Below, in pieces: positions 9,361 to 20,445 of a stretch of 64,000 nucleotides of DNA. The position numbers and the translations under genes are program-made. The DNA lies in the NCBI RefSeq assembly GCF_031877795.1, contig NC_133971.1, forward strand, positions 1,804,001 through 1,868,000. Direction: 5' to 3'. How positions within the stretch are numbered: position 1 is the first letter of the stretch; every line of letters begins with the position of its first letter. Source of the DNA: Strix aluco (lineage: Eukaryota; Chordata; Aves; Strigiformes; Strigidae). The notes below the pieces were generated by a model. It saw only the letters and a program-made list of their open reading frames with translations, made no database searches and was not told the origin of the DNA.

Positions 9361-12300
9361 AACCCGAAACGGAGGATAACTGTAACCGCTTCTCATTTTC
9401 CAAACAGTTTAAAGCATATTTTTCTTCCTCAGAGTGCACGCTCGCAGCCATTGCTGCAGCTTTCCGGTGCTGTCAGCTGCCTTCACAAAACAAGACTCGT
9501 CAGTTTTCCCTCTGACCTTTCTGTAAAGCTTTCTGCAAGCTTTCTGTACAGTCATGAATGACTAAAAGTGACTGCGTGAGCCTAATTCTCCTGACTTCAT
9601 GACGTAGCTGGGCTTCAGTGCTCATTTTCATTCCAACTCTTGCTTTCCTAGTTATATCTGAGTGGAAACTACTTTTTGGAGTGAAGTTTCTCATAGTTGG
9701 TCTGGCAGCTTAGAAAGCCGCATGGAATGTTTGTCATTTCCGAGTTATCCATATGTAAACATAGGGAGAGAACTTTTCAGTTTAAATTATTAGTGTTGGT
9801 TTCTGTTTGGCAATGGGATAACTCAAAATTCGTTATTCTGAAACATCAGAGGTTGCGTGTCTATAGTTCCTTTCAAAAAACCATGCACTTCACTTTTTAG
9901 AGAAACGTTGGCTTCTTTTTTCTTTCAAAGGTAAATACTGAACCTTTTGATAGAGTGTACTGCGTTCCTCCCAGACAGTTAACTTTCAACTGTGGCATCG
10001 GCTTAATGAGTCCTCACAAAATGTAGCACCCACTTTGCACTGTTTCTGTATGAAGTTTTTGGGTAAGGAGTTTAGGCAGTTTGAATAAGCAGGTCCCTTA
10101 TTCAGGACAGACCTTGGTCAGGATGTACCATCCCTGGCAAAAGAGGCGTTATAAAATCGACAGAGATTACAAAGCTAGCTGGGTATCTTTGGTCTTAACT
10201 GCACAGTGACACAGTAAGAGGAGGCTGGTGACACTATTTGCCTTTGAAGAAGCGTAAATACCACTAATACAGCAAAAAGGCGGTGTCCATTTGGTAATCG
10301 CTGATGTTTTCTTGGAATTTCTTGGAATTTAATGACACTGCGGGTGGAAGAGGATGGCAGCGTGTTATGCTGCTTATGGTAAAGCTGCCTGATGATAGCA
10401 TATTGGTTAGAGAGTGCCTGTGGGATGTTAAAATTAGGTATTTTGTAAATATGTAGTAAAAGGTAAAAATGCTGTTGTGTAGGGAAGACTAAAATCTTAG
10501 TGGTTGAAGATACTTAACGTCACAGAGGGTATCACAGAGTGACACCAGTGTAAAATACAGGCAGCACCTCTTTCTGTGCTCCTCTGGGTTTGGAATTGAA
10601 CAGATGTGGCGTTCTGAGTGTTTCAGATATTATTTGACTTTCTTTCAAAAGGAGATAATAACTCTTCCTTGCTGGTGAGAGGTACTGGCCTTTGCAGGGT
10701 CACTCTGGGGAGAAGCCCCAGGCGGTGGCCCGGAGGTCTGAGGTGCCACCCTTGGTGTTAGTCTGGGCACTCCCCAGCCCGCCCCAGTCAAAACATGGTG
10801 GGTTAAGACAGGTGTAGTATTTATAGTGTTTAAGCTGACCTGGGTCTTTTTGTCTGAAATAGGTTAGCAGATGCTGGTAGGCGTAGGAATGAGATGAAAA
10901 CTTCCAGCAGGCCAACAGTACGGAGCAGCTGGAGGCGGACAAGGGCATCATCATTTCAGAAGCATAGTGCACACTCAGAGTGCTGTCTGCCTTACTGAAA
11001 TACCTCTAATTATTGGAGTTTTCTCACCAGTGCCTGGATTTTGTCCGTTTTCTTCAGATTGCTTTTCCAGTGATTGTAGCCAATTACGAGTGCATGTTAA
11101 TCTGCTAGTTGACTTGACCATGGTTTTTACTGAATTGCCTTTTATGTGCTAGTTAGCTCATGTTTGGGACAGCTTCTCCTTATAATTACTCAGTGGGGAT
11201 TTGTCTGTTGGTCTCTCTTCTTTTAAGTTCACAACCTTATTTTTTTTTCCCCCTGAAGACTCAGCGCTGACTTTGGAGGTTTTGTCCATTCCAGGCTCTA
11301 TAGAAAAAGTTCTGAATGCGACTCTATTGCTGGTACTTTGAATTTGACCCACTGTTCCTTTGGGGAACAATGTGCTGTGGTGACTGAGGAGTTTTTTAGA
11401 TTTACAATGGATTCCTGGAATTGTTTGAAGTAAAGCATACACACAAAGAATGAATGGATATCTTTTTTAATTTTTTGCCACTCACTTACTGAAACAAATT
11501 GGTTAACAGTGGGCATGAAAACATCTGCTTATGAAATTTAATGCTGCCCTATGAAATTTTTTTGTGCCTTAGAAGAGACTTTTTTTTCTCTTTATAAGTG
11601 TGGCCGTACATGTGTCTATTTAGCTCGTAGATCAGCTTCACAGATTTGCACTGAGTGGAATTCCTGAAGTACAATTTAATGGGTTTTAAATGGTTATTTT
11701 TCATGGATGTTGTTCAGTGTTTTAAGGGCTGTGGTTAGAATGTGTGTTATGTATATATACACAGTTTCTTATTTCTGAGAGGAAGACCCTGGGGTGTGGA
11801 CTCAGAACTTAACGTTTAGCTACTCAGAGTGTGCCTTATGCTGTTGTTGTAGTGTGACCAAGTCTTACGGGAAGGTGAAAGGATACAGCATTCAATTTTG
11901 TATAATCCTTGCCTTTCTGTTCATCTCACCATCAGATACTTATTAGTGCCAGTTTTGGTAATGCTTTTTGGTTTATGGCTGACTGCTTCTAGGAATTAGG
12001 CTGGGACCCACAGGTCATTTCCCTCCAGCTACAGACCCTCTCTGCTGTTAACAGAGGGGCCAGGGTGCGTTTCAGAGCTGGTTCATGTCACATCCCCACA
12101 GCTGGAAGGGGCTGCGCTCCTCTTCCTCCTGCCCCGACCTCCAGCCGTGTGAGGGATGGACAGGCTAGCTGCATAGTGAGCCAGGTGAGGAAGCTGATCC
12201 AGAGCGAGAGATGTAAAATGCTCCTTTCTCGTTGCATCAGCTCGCTCTCTAGCACGAGTGCTATCATCAGAAGGGATGTGGGATGGTGGCTGGGAGTGGA

Positions 12301-15300
12301 GAGGAGGGGCTGAAAGTCTTGTATCTGGGCTTCAGCGTGGCCTGAGTCACCTTGTCCTTGAACTGACTGTGGTGAAAGCCCTTCTACCCGTTTCCTGAGC
12401 AGTCTGCTCCTGTGAGTTAATTATTAATGATACTGCTGGTGAGGATGGTGTCCTGCGCTGTGAGCTGGTGCAGTCTTCATGTAACTGCTTTTATTCCTGT
12501 TGCACTCTCCTGCAGAGTATCGACTTCCAGCTTGAGGGAACCTCTCTGGTACTGCAGTTTGTATTCTCTTGAGCGGGTATCCAGAAAGATGAACCACGTA
12601 GAGGCTAATTTTAGGTGTTTCTGCTTTACAGTTACTGTAGCTTCTCTATTCTTCCAGCTTCCTATTGCCCAGCAGAAATTGAAGGGCACGGGTCTGTGCT
12701 AAGCCTGCTATACAGACATTTGACTCTTGGAAGTATTGATTTTTAATACCCACCTGAAATAAGTATTGTTTTAGCAACTATCATATTAGCTCAAGCAATA
12801 TATTTACTATGGTGTTAAATTTAGGAAACTCTTCTGTCAGCAAACAGTTTTTTTTTCTCAGGCAGGCAAATGTAAGAAAATGTTCTTTATCATATGTCTA
12901 GAAAGAGAGATGGTGGTGAAAATAAGAATTGGCTGACCTCTTGTCAGTTGGACTGCAAATTAGCCAATTCCAGTGTTGACTGGAAGCAGATCCATACCCG
13001 AAGCACCAGTGATACTGAACGTTAGTGTTTATGTTTCTTGATGCTTGTGCATTGAGCCAGGCCCATCATATTACATTGTTCAAGTTTCTGTGGTTTGTTT
13101 TCTTTTAGTTTATTATCAGTTGTTAATAAGGATGTTTTCCTGTTTACTGCCAATTTCAAGGCAAAGTTTAAGCTAATTTTTTTTTGAGAGGGACATACTG
13201 AAAAATGTTTTTGACTGTATGGAAAATATTCTTGATTACTCTTAAGTACCCCTAGGCATCTCCAAGATGTAGATAAGAAATATGAAATTTAATAGGAAGA
13301 TAGCTTTGGAAATTGTGAACTATTTCCCAAGACAGCCAGTCTGGATTTGTCTGAATTATAAGCTTCATAAAGTTGCCATTTTCCATTTGCAATTAAATCT
13401 TTTAAGATATTTGTTTTGAATTCTCTGGACATTTCAGCTGCAATGTACATACTCTCCTGGCCTACTGAGCTTTCTTCACCGTGTCAGCTTTATGCAGCTT
13501 GCATGACGAAAGCTCCGGGTGGGACGGGGGAAAAACGGGTTCTCCTGTTTCTCGTCATCCCTTAACTGAAGTATATTTTGGCTTAGGAGCAGGCATAGTG
13601 GACCTCATTCTTGGTTTATTTCTGCTACATGCTGTGAATTAGTAGCTCAGTTGTACCTGCAGCCACTGTATACCTCTGTGCTCAAAGGAAAACGGTCTTG
13701 GTTTTTAGATTAATAACTGCTTGTCTGAGAAGACGGACAAGGCAGTTCTGGTGGATCTTGTTGTCAGCATGCTAGGTACACTCCAGGTTCTCTTGAACGT
13801 TGCATCAAAGACCAAGCCGAACAGATAACATAGTGGTTATTGTTTCTTTTAGGGTTTTGCAAGCCAGGCTCCACAAAGCCTCGAAATGCTGCATGTTTGA
13901 GTAAATGTCATATTTATGCATAGCACCATTAGTGTATAATACATGCAAATCTTGGTCTTGTTTAACTGGAGAAGATGCTAAACCCTATTCTTTCTTTGCT
14001 TTCTTCCTTCTTGTCGTAAGCACTAGAGTATAACCAACCAACCTTGAAAGCATCCAGCTTTTTTTCTGACAAATGAGCACGTAATTACTCTTGCAGAACA
14101 TGTGTGTTATAAACCCATGTTAAGAAATAAGATGTTGGGTAAGTGGACTGAATTTAAATAAAAACAGGCACCACAGTCAAAAACAAAACTGGAAGTATTT
14201 TCAAAGGAGAAATATGTTAACAGGAAGACTTGGTAGTGAAAGAGCCATTATATAAAGGCATTATGGAAATACGGTGAAATGAAGAATAAGTAGGTGTGCT
14301 CATGCACACAATCTGTATCTCTCTTGAAGAATAATAGTCCGTGTAGTGAAAGAGTATCTCCCCACTGAAGCATACGATTAAATCTTGTGAAATAAAATCT
14401 GAACGACTGGGAATTGTGTATCTGTATATTGATAACTCCCAAGCTGCAAGGCTGTGTTAACATAGCTGCCCACCTCCACATCAAGGAGAAATATTTCGGA
14501 GCAAGCAGAGCCATCAAAATCAAAGCTGTTATAAATGCAAACTCGTGTTTGAGATGTGCCAGTCAATAAGTCAAAAATCAGGAGAGGTTTCATGATACTT
14601 TATTTTAAATGTTTGTATTTTGGAATAGCAAAGTTTGAAATTTAGAAGAATAAACTATTTTCTATCACAATGATCATTTATTGAGTCCTCCTTTTGCTTT
14701 GTCTGTATTTCTTTCTTGCCCGTGTGGGCAAATCAGGCTAAAAAGTTTCCAGACGGCAGCTGTATGTTCCTGCCTTGTTCTGTCACCTCCGTTGCACCAG
14801 GTAATGAACCAAATCTGAGAATTGATAAGTTAAAAGTATGCTCTTAAAAAAAAGGAGGGGGGGTGAGGGAAGAAAGGTAGGTGGTTTTGACTCAGATCAG
14901 GTCCCTGTTCTGGTTTAACTCAGATCTGATTCCCTGAACCGGTTCACTGTGCATTGCTACAAACAGTTCTGTCAGCACAGCTGAGGGGGTAGCGTGGGCA
15001 GGGGGTGGGACCGCTTAAGTCGTTTTGCAAAGATATGTTTGGGAATATGTCCTTTGATTCTAAGACCTGGGGGCAGGAACGGTCTTTGTTCTGTATTTGT
15101 TCTCTGTGACACAGTGGGGTACTTGTTATCTGTCCGGATGAAGTCGAACACAGCTTTCCCTTGAGTTGGATTTAACATTTCTCAGCATAAGAAATTGTCC
15201 TCAATTTTTAGAAATTTCAAGCATGTTCTGATAATGGCAGCATGAAAGCTCCAGGTTATCTCACTCGGTGTTATGTCCACTGTGATAATGAAACTTTTAT

Positions 15301-16180
15301 TTCCAACAAGATGCAATAGATGCTTAAGCACCATGCTATGTGAGATTTCGTATCTGTAGCAAGCCCCAGCTAGTATCCTGACTTGTACTTTATTTCTTAA
15401 GACATGATTTTCTGTTGTCAGTGACTCAGAAACAGACAATGACATTTTTGGCACACAGTGCCATTTGTTCTCCATTGTTGCTCTTTCTAAAGAGGTTATA
15501 TCTTGATTTCTAGCATTACATTCATGTGAATCATCCCACCAACTTCACTAATATCAGATAGGTTGAACGTATGTTCCTGCAGGAGTGCTTTAAGTTCTTG
15601 CTCATTATCTTCCCAACATCATTCTGTGGGCAATTAAAAGATTTTTTTAAAATTTTTGTCTTTTCATTCTTTGTTCTGTTAGTTCTGTACTCCTTGTCTT
15701 TCTTTCTGGTGAATATTTAAGTAGTCATAAAAATCAGGATAACTCCCTAAGGAGTAATCGTTGAGAGGACCACACCAAAATAACCAGGTTTGAATTCCTG
15801 CCTGTGTGAGATAGTTGGTCAAGGGAGGAGGGGAGGAATAGAAATACGCTGAGGTGTGAAGTCCAGTTCTTTAATTATAGCAACCCATACCTTCATTTTC
15901 TTGGGATGAGAGAGATTACCTTGTTTGTATCAGACAAAAATTGAATTTTTCAAAGCTAGTAGCACATTCCTTTGAGAAGCTCAGATTTTGCCTCGCCAGT
16001 GATGTCCAGCGGAAACATTGTTTAGAAAATTCCTGGGAATGACAATCTTTAAAGAGTACTACTACTAACAGCAACATAAGAAAGCTTTATGTGTGTGCTG
16101 GTGTTAAACTATCCAGCTTTCCAGAACAGGACCATGGTATAGATAACACAGTATTTTTTCTTTGTGTGCTTGTTCTAAAT
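9361..16180 (+). other. ARB2A intron 1, proximal part, nothing recognised
   Basis: AT-rich intronic sequence with no exon and no repeat family I can name. Minor items: a 10-bp direct duplication near 10309-10330, and a 9-bp inverted repeat with a 27-base loop at 12926-12934/12962-12970 containing CCAAT. Slightly more GC-rich blocks near 10690-10970 and 12000-12340 show no open frame of note. Confidence 0.5.
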
Positions 16181-16183
16181 TGC

Positions 16184-16225
16184 ATTTATCTGCTGTTCTA
16201 TAGCAGTATAGGATAGCAGATAAAT
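16184..16225 (+). other. Near-perfect 19-bp stem hairpin
   Basis: Arms at 16184-16202 and 16207-16225 pair over all 19 positions with a GCAG loop. Seventeen pairs are Watson-Crick and two are G-U as RNA. Weak pairing continues for a few bases outside. The 11-bp outer part (ATTTATCTGCT against AGCAGATAAAT) is perfect. It is intronic, on the transcribed strand of ARB2A. It could be a MITE-like or microRNA-like foldback, or an isolated chance palindrome. I recognise no known microRNA in it, and the 4-base loop is short for one. Confidence 0.6.
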
Positions 16226-16283
16226 ACATTTTAATGTTTTACTTTATGGGAAATGCTGGTAGATATAACCCCCTATAAAAATT

Positions 16284-16452
16284 TACCGTGAGGGTGATTG
16301 AACATGGGGATGGGGCCCAGAGAAGTTGTGGAATTGCACGTGTTCAGAACTTCTCTGGACAAGTACCGAAGCCAGCTGTTCTGGTAAAGCCTGCTTTTTC
16401 AGATTGGACAAGGGGACCTCCAAAGGTCCCTTCCAGTATACATGATGCTGTG
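16284..16452 (+). mobile_element. CR1 LINE 3'-end fragment
   Basis: The order of landmarks matches the 3' terminal region of avian CR1: 'gtgagggtgattgaaca', then 'cccagagaagttgtgga', then a 'ttctctggacaagtac' block, then 'ggacctccaaaggtccc' and 'ttccag'. It is strongly 5'-truncated, as CR1 copies nearly always are. It is moderately diverged and non-coding, and sits 60 bases after the hairpin. Confidence 0.75.
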
Positions 16453-17136
16453 GTGCAGTGCCTCTGCGTTTTGGATTGGAAACACGATATTTGGCAAGGC
16501 CTACTTTTGTGTCAGGTATCAACTTCAGTTTTATTATGTAAAACTCTCCAGTGATCCTACCTGTACAGGACGTGCTGTGCCCTTTTTGTTGTTTGGACAT
16601 GTCTACCAGCACCACAGAACAACCAAGTGTGCTTGTTCCACCTGTGATGGCTGTGGTGAGGGTGACCAGGAGAAGTGGACATCGGGGACTTTGGTCTGAG
16701 GAAAATACTCAGTGGCTTTGTTATTGCTGTGCTCGTTCTGTTATGGCTGGATGAATGAAACCAGGGGACTGGAGTAGAGTGGACGCGGGGAAGTTTGGAA
16801 GGAGGAATTGAGTTGGCAGTATCTCTGTGAAAGCACTTGAAAGGACGAATGAGGACGCCTTGGGGAGGGGGTGGGATGGCACTAGAAGCCTTCAGGGTGG
16901 AATGAAGCCAAGTGGGACTGGGAGCTTGTGAGAGAAATAGGAGAGGATGATTGAGAGGCACTTAGATGTGGGGGAGGAGGAACTGAGGATGGCAGAAACA
17001 TTAGGTTCATACTTAAGGCTCAAGAGAGGAGGGTCAGACAAAAAACTGAATAACTCCTTACCAAGTGAGCACCTTCATTCTGTGCATTGACAAAGGCAGA
17101 AATGCAGTGGAAAAAACCAGATCTGATTATGTCTTC
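16453..17136 (+). other. Intron 1 between CR1 fragment and LTR
   Basis: A G-rich stretch on the + strand, from about 16640, with no recognised gene or repeat. The 134-codon minus-strand frame here lacks any domain and I consider it chance. Confidence 0.4.
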
Positions 17137-18111
17137 TGTATGGGGTTTGCATGGCAAGGGTTTGGTAGCGGCGGGGCTACAGGGGTGGCTTCTGTGAGAA
17201 GCTCCTGGAAGCTTCCCCATGTCCCGCAGAGCCAACGCCAGCCCGCGCCGAGACAGACCCACCGCTGGCCAAGGCCCAGCCCATCAGCCACGGTGGCAGC
17301 GCCTCTGGGTAACGGGTCTGAGAAGGGGGAAAACTGAGCAGCAGCAGCAGGCGCAGAGAGGAGTGAGAAGAGGCGAGAGAAACCCCTGTGCAGACACCAG
17401 GGGCACGGAGGAAGGAGGGGGAGGAGGTGCGGCAGGCGCCCCAGCAGAGACTCCCCTGCAGCCCGTGGGGAAGACCACGGTGAGGCAGCTGTGCCCTGCA
17501 CCCAGGGAGGCCCACGCCGGAGCAGGGGATGTGCCCAAGGAGGCTGTGACCCCGTGGGAAGCCCGCGCTGGAGCAGGGTCCTGGCAGGAGCTGTGGCCCC
17601 ACAGAGGACCCACACTGGAGTTCATGGAGCTGCAGCCCGTGGGAAGGACTCACGGGGGAGAAGTTGGTGCAGAACTGTCTGCTGTGGGAGGGAGCCCACG
17701 CTGGAGCAGGGGAGGAGTGTGAGGAGTCCTCCCCTGAGGAGGAAGGAGCGGCAGAGGCAACGGGTGAGGAACTGACCACAACCCCCATCCCCATCCCCCT
17801 GCGCTGCTGGGGCAGAGCAGGGAGAGGAATCGGGAGCAAAGCTGAGCCCGGGAAGAAGGGAGGGGTGGGGGGAGGCATTTTAAAACTTGGGTTTATTTCT
17901 CATTACCCTACTCTGATTTGATTGGTGGTAAATTAAACTCATTTCCCCAAGTCGAGTCTGGTTCGCCTGTGATGGTAATTGGTGAGTGATCCCTCCCTGT
18001 CCTTATCTCGACCCACGAGCCTTTCGTTGTCTTTTCTCTCCCCTGAGCTCAGGAGAGTGATAGAGCGGCTTTGGTGGGCACATGGCATCCAGCCAGGGTC
18101 AACCCATCACA
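17137..18111 (+). mobile_element. Solo LTR of an avian endogenous retrovirus
   Basis: A 975-bp element starts TGTATGGGG and ends ...CCCATCACA. It is flanked by near-matching 5-mers (TCTTC at 17132-17136, CCTTC at 18112-18116). I recognise the layout as a widespread bird LTR: a GC-rich 5' half with 'ggggctacaggggtggcttc', and modular repeats around 'cacgctggagcagg'. An AT-rich part with 'tttatttctcattaccctac' and a degenerate poly(A)-like TAAATTAAA follow, then 'tcgacccacgagcctttcg' and the closing 'ccagccagggtcaac'. No gag, pol or env sequence lies beside it. The long GC-rich open frames inside are not genes. Family name and ERV class are left open. Confidence 0.8.
17480..17720 (+). repeat. 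Degenerate tandem modules inside the LTR
   Basis: A unit of about 40-60 bases recurs, each time with a form of 'cccgtgggaagccc' followed by 'acgctggagcagg'. The copies are imperfect and unequally spaced. They explain the repetitive translations in every frame of this stretch. Confidence 0.6.
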
Positions 18112-18830
18112 CCTTCATTTTGTTAATGACTTTGATGATGATGGTATAAAAAGTGCATCATTAATTTGACAGAGAGTACAAGGCTGGGAGAGGATTCAAG
18201 TTTTTTGAAGAATAAATTTAAAATTTCACATGACTTAGAGAAATTAGAGAAACAACATAAAAGAAATAATACTGTTTAAAAGGACAAATGCAAAGTACTG
18301 TGCTTAGATTAGATAGTTCCCTACATAAGTACAAACTAGCAATAATTCTAGAAAAAATAATCCCAGAATTTTTAGGTGAATCATAGTCTGAACATGCGTC
18401 AGTAGCACTGTGCTGTTGCAATATGGGTAATCATTCTTCTGGGATGTATAGTTAGAAGGGGCATATTTAAACATGTCACATAATTTCACTCTACTCCACA
18501 TTGCTTGGGCTTCATCAGTTTTGGGCATCACATTTAAGAAATGGTTTGACCCCATGGGAGAGTCTTCCAGGGGAAAGCAACAAGAATCTTCAGAAGTCTG
18601 GAATAAAAAAGTGTGATGTGGAAAGGCAGAGAGAGTAGTTTGCTCAGATGAGAGGGGACCAAGACAGACGTGAAAGCAGCCTCCAGGTATGGGAAGGGTT
18701 GCTGCAAAGAGAAAGGGCGTAAACTTCCTAAGTGTCAGGAAGTGAAGGGCTCTGGCAAGAGTTAGGAAAAATACTCTGCTGAGAAGGGTAGTTTGACATT
18801 GGAACAGATTTCTGTTTATAGCCAAAATAC
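18112..18830 (+). mobile_element. Ancient CR1-like LINE remnant downstream of the LTR
   Basis: Very diverged, but with the landmark order of an old plus-strand CR1. 'gttaatgactttgatgatg' opens it, then 'aaaggacaaatgcaaagtactg', then further on 'ctccaggtatgggaagggttg' with 'aaagagaaagggcgtaaac', 'ctctggcaagagttagg' and 'gacattggaacagattt' near the end. The LTR at 17137-18111 abuts its 5' edge, so the LTR probably landed in or at this older element. No reading frame survives. Edges are approximate. Confidence 0.5.
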
Positions 18831-19767
18831 TCATACTATGTCAAACAGGGTGGTTTCGTTGTCGGTAATACTGGGGGAAGTGGTTTCTCTGTCGTTGCTG
18901 GAGAGTGTGCACTACCATCCACCTTGCATGGAGAGAACTTCAGCTTTGGTGGGGGAGGTTTCCTCTTGCCTTCCGTTCCTCAGGGATGTCAACCGCAGTT
19001 GGGGGAAGTAGAGCAAAAGGTCTGATGGTTTGGGTGTCCATTGGGACACAAGAAGAGGTTCAAGCGTGAGCTTAGCTAACAACATGAGCTTATCTTCAGG
19101 GAGCTTGTGCAGTGTTCATTATGGGTATTTTTTTGAAAAGAATTAAGGTAAGACCACACTGGACAGAAACTTAGATATAGTTGACACTAACTTAGAGAAG
19201 TAGGAGAGAATGAGCTGACTTCTTTCCTCATTTTTATTTTCTCCACATTGTTTTTTGTATAAGACTGGAGTTTAGTGCATGGCTGCCAAACTAAGTTTGT
19301 GCAGGTAACCTTAATTTTGTTATTTCCTGATACCTGTAGACTTGACAATGTTTTTATAGTGCTTTGAGTAAGGAAGACACACAGATTAAGCATATGCTCT
19401 CATCTATAGAAACATGATATGGACACTTCTTAAGGTTTTATTCATCTGCAAGATGATTTTAACCAGCTTGAAGGTGTTCTAATGCACTTAAAAGATTTGT
19501 TGCCAGTAGAATGAGTAATATGCAGTGTTTTCAGCTTTCACAGATTTGTCATGGCTGTGACCCTGATGCTTTTGACAGTTTCATGATAATAAATTTTGGC
19601 TGGTTCACACACATTGAAGAATCAGAATCAAATTCCTAAACCAAAACTGAAACCCCTGGGACCACAAGCTCTTAATTCTTGCTCAACCACATGCTGTTCA
19701 TAATGATTCTTACATCCCTTGTTAGAAGCTGTTCATTGCTATTGTGGGAGGTAACTAAGATACGTGT

Positions 19768-19803
<36 letters not shown>

Positions 19804-19851
19804 TTTTTGCATATTCATCCGTTGTGCACTTTTAATTTTTCTTACCTTCAA
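18831..19851 (+). other. Intron 1, nothing recognised
   Basis: Unique-looking AT-rich sequence apart from the CA repeat near its end. No exon candidate. Confidence 0.4.
19772..19798. repeat. (CA)n microsatellite
   Basis: An uninterrupted CA run of about 13.5 units, followed by 'tatac'. It lies about 55 bases from the 3' end of the neighbouring minus-strand CR1 and is a likely length-polymorphic marker. Confidence 0.95.
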
Positions 19852-20445
19852 AGAACGACAGAGTGGTTGAGGTTGGCAAGGACCTCTGGAGATTGCCTAG
19901 TCCAACCCAGTGCCCAGAGCAGGGTCACCTGGAGCAGATTACTCATGGCCGTGTTCACTAAGTTTTGAATATCTCCAAGGTCAGAGACTCTGTAACCTCG
20001 TGGTGTGCCTGTTCCAGCGTTTGATCACCCTTAGAGTAAGGGGTTATGCTCAAGAGTTATGTTCAAACATCCAGTTTGTGCCCATTGCCTGTTGCCTTCT
20101 CACTGGGCACCGCTGAGAGGACTCTTGGCTCAGTGGTCTTTCCTCTCCTCATCAGGCATTTAATTGCCATTGATAAGGCTCCCCCCCACCCCACCCCACC
20201 CCACCCCACCCTGAGTCTTCTCTTCTCCGGGCTGAACATGTGTCTCCTCGGACATCAGATGCTCCAGGCCCTTAAATGTCTTTGCAACCCTTTGCTGCTC
20301 TCGCTCCAGTATGTCCATGTCTGTTGTACTGGGGAGCCTGGAACTGGACACAGCACTCCAGGTGTGCAGAGTAGAGGAGAGGGATCACGCCCCTCAACCT
20401 ACAGGCTTTTCCTCAAGCAGGATGTCATTGCCAGGGTCTTCTTCA
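19852..20445 (-). mobile_element. CR1 LINE 3' fragment, minus strand
   Basis: Reads as the reverse complement of avian CR1. Landmarks in order are 'gtggttgaggttggcaagg', 'cctagtccaaccca', 'agggtcacctggagcag', 'ttgaatatctccaagg', 'cctgttccagcg', 'ctgagtcttctcttctccgg', 'ggagcctggaactggacac' and 'ggtcttcttc'. About 590 bp are kept, 5'-truncated. It is the best-preserved CR1 in the window and includes an expanded CCCCA microsatellite. Confidence 0.9.
20181..20211. repeat. (CCCCA)n microsatellite within CR1
   Basis: About six CCCCA units lie between 'gataaggct' and 'ctgagtcttctc'. In the CR1 consensus as I remember it, this point carries only a short C-run, so the repeat apparently grew from it after insertion. 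One strand is C-rich and the other has G4 runs. Confidence 0.9.

Noticed and set aside
8390..9451. 353-codon minus-strand open frame across the CpG island
   Set aside because: Low-complexity Pro/Ser/Arg/Gly translation from GC-rich DNA where stops are rare. It runs through the promoter, a poly(A) tract and purine runs, and has no domain.
12926..12970. 9-bp inverted repeat with CCAAT (GAATTGGCT/AGCCAATTC)
   Set aside because: Short arms with a 27-base loop; such repeats are expected by chance in 64 kb.
17177..17878. Open frames of 113-233 codons on both strands
   Set aside because: They lie entirely inside the solo LTR and reflect its GC-rich modular repeats, not a gene.
18304..18834. 176-codon minus-strand frame
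   Set aside because: Antisense to an ancient CR1 remnant, with no domain; chance frame.
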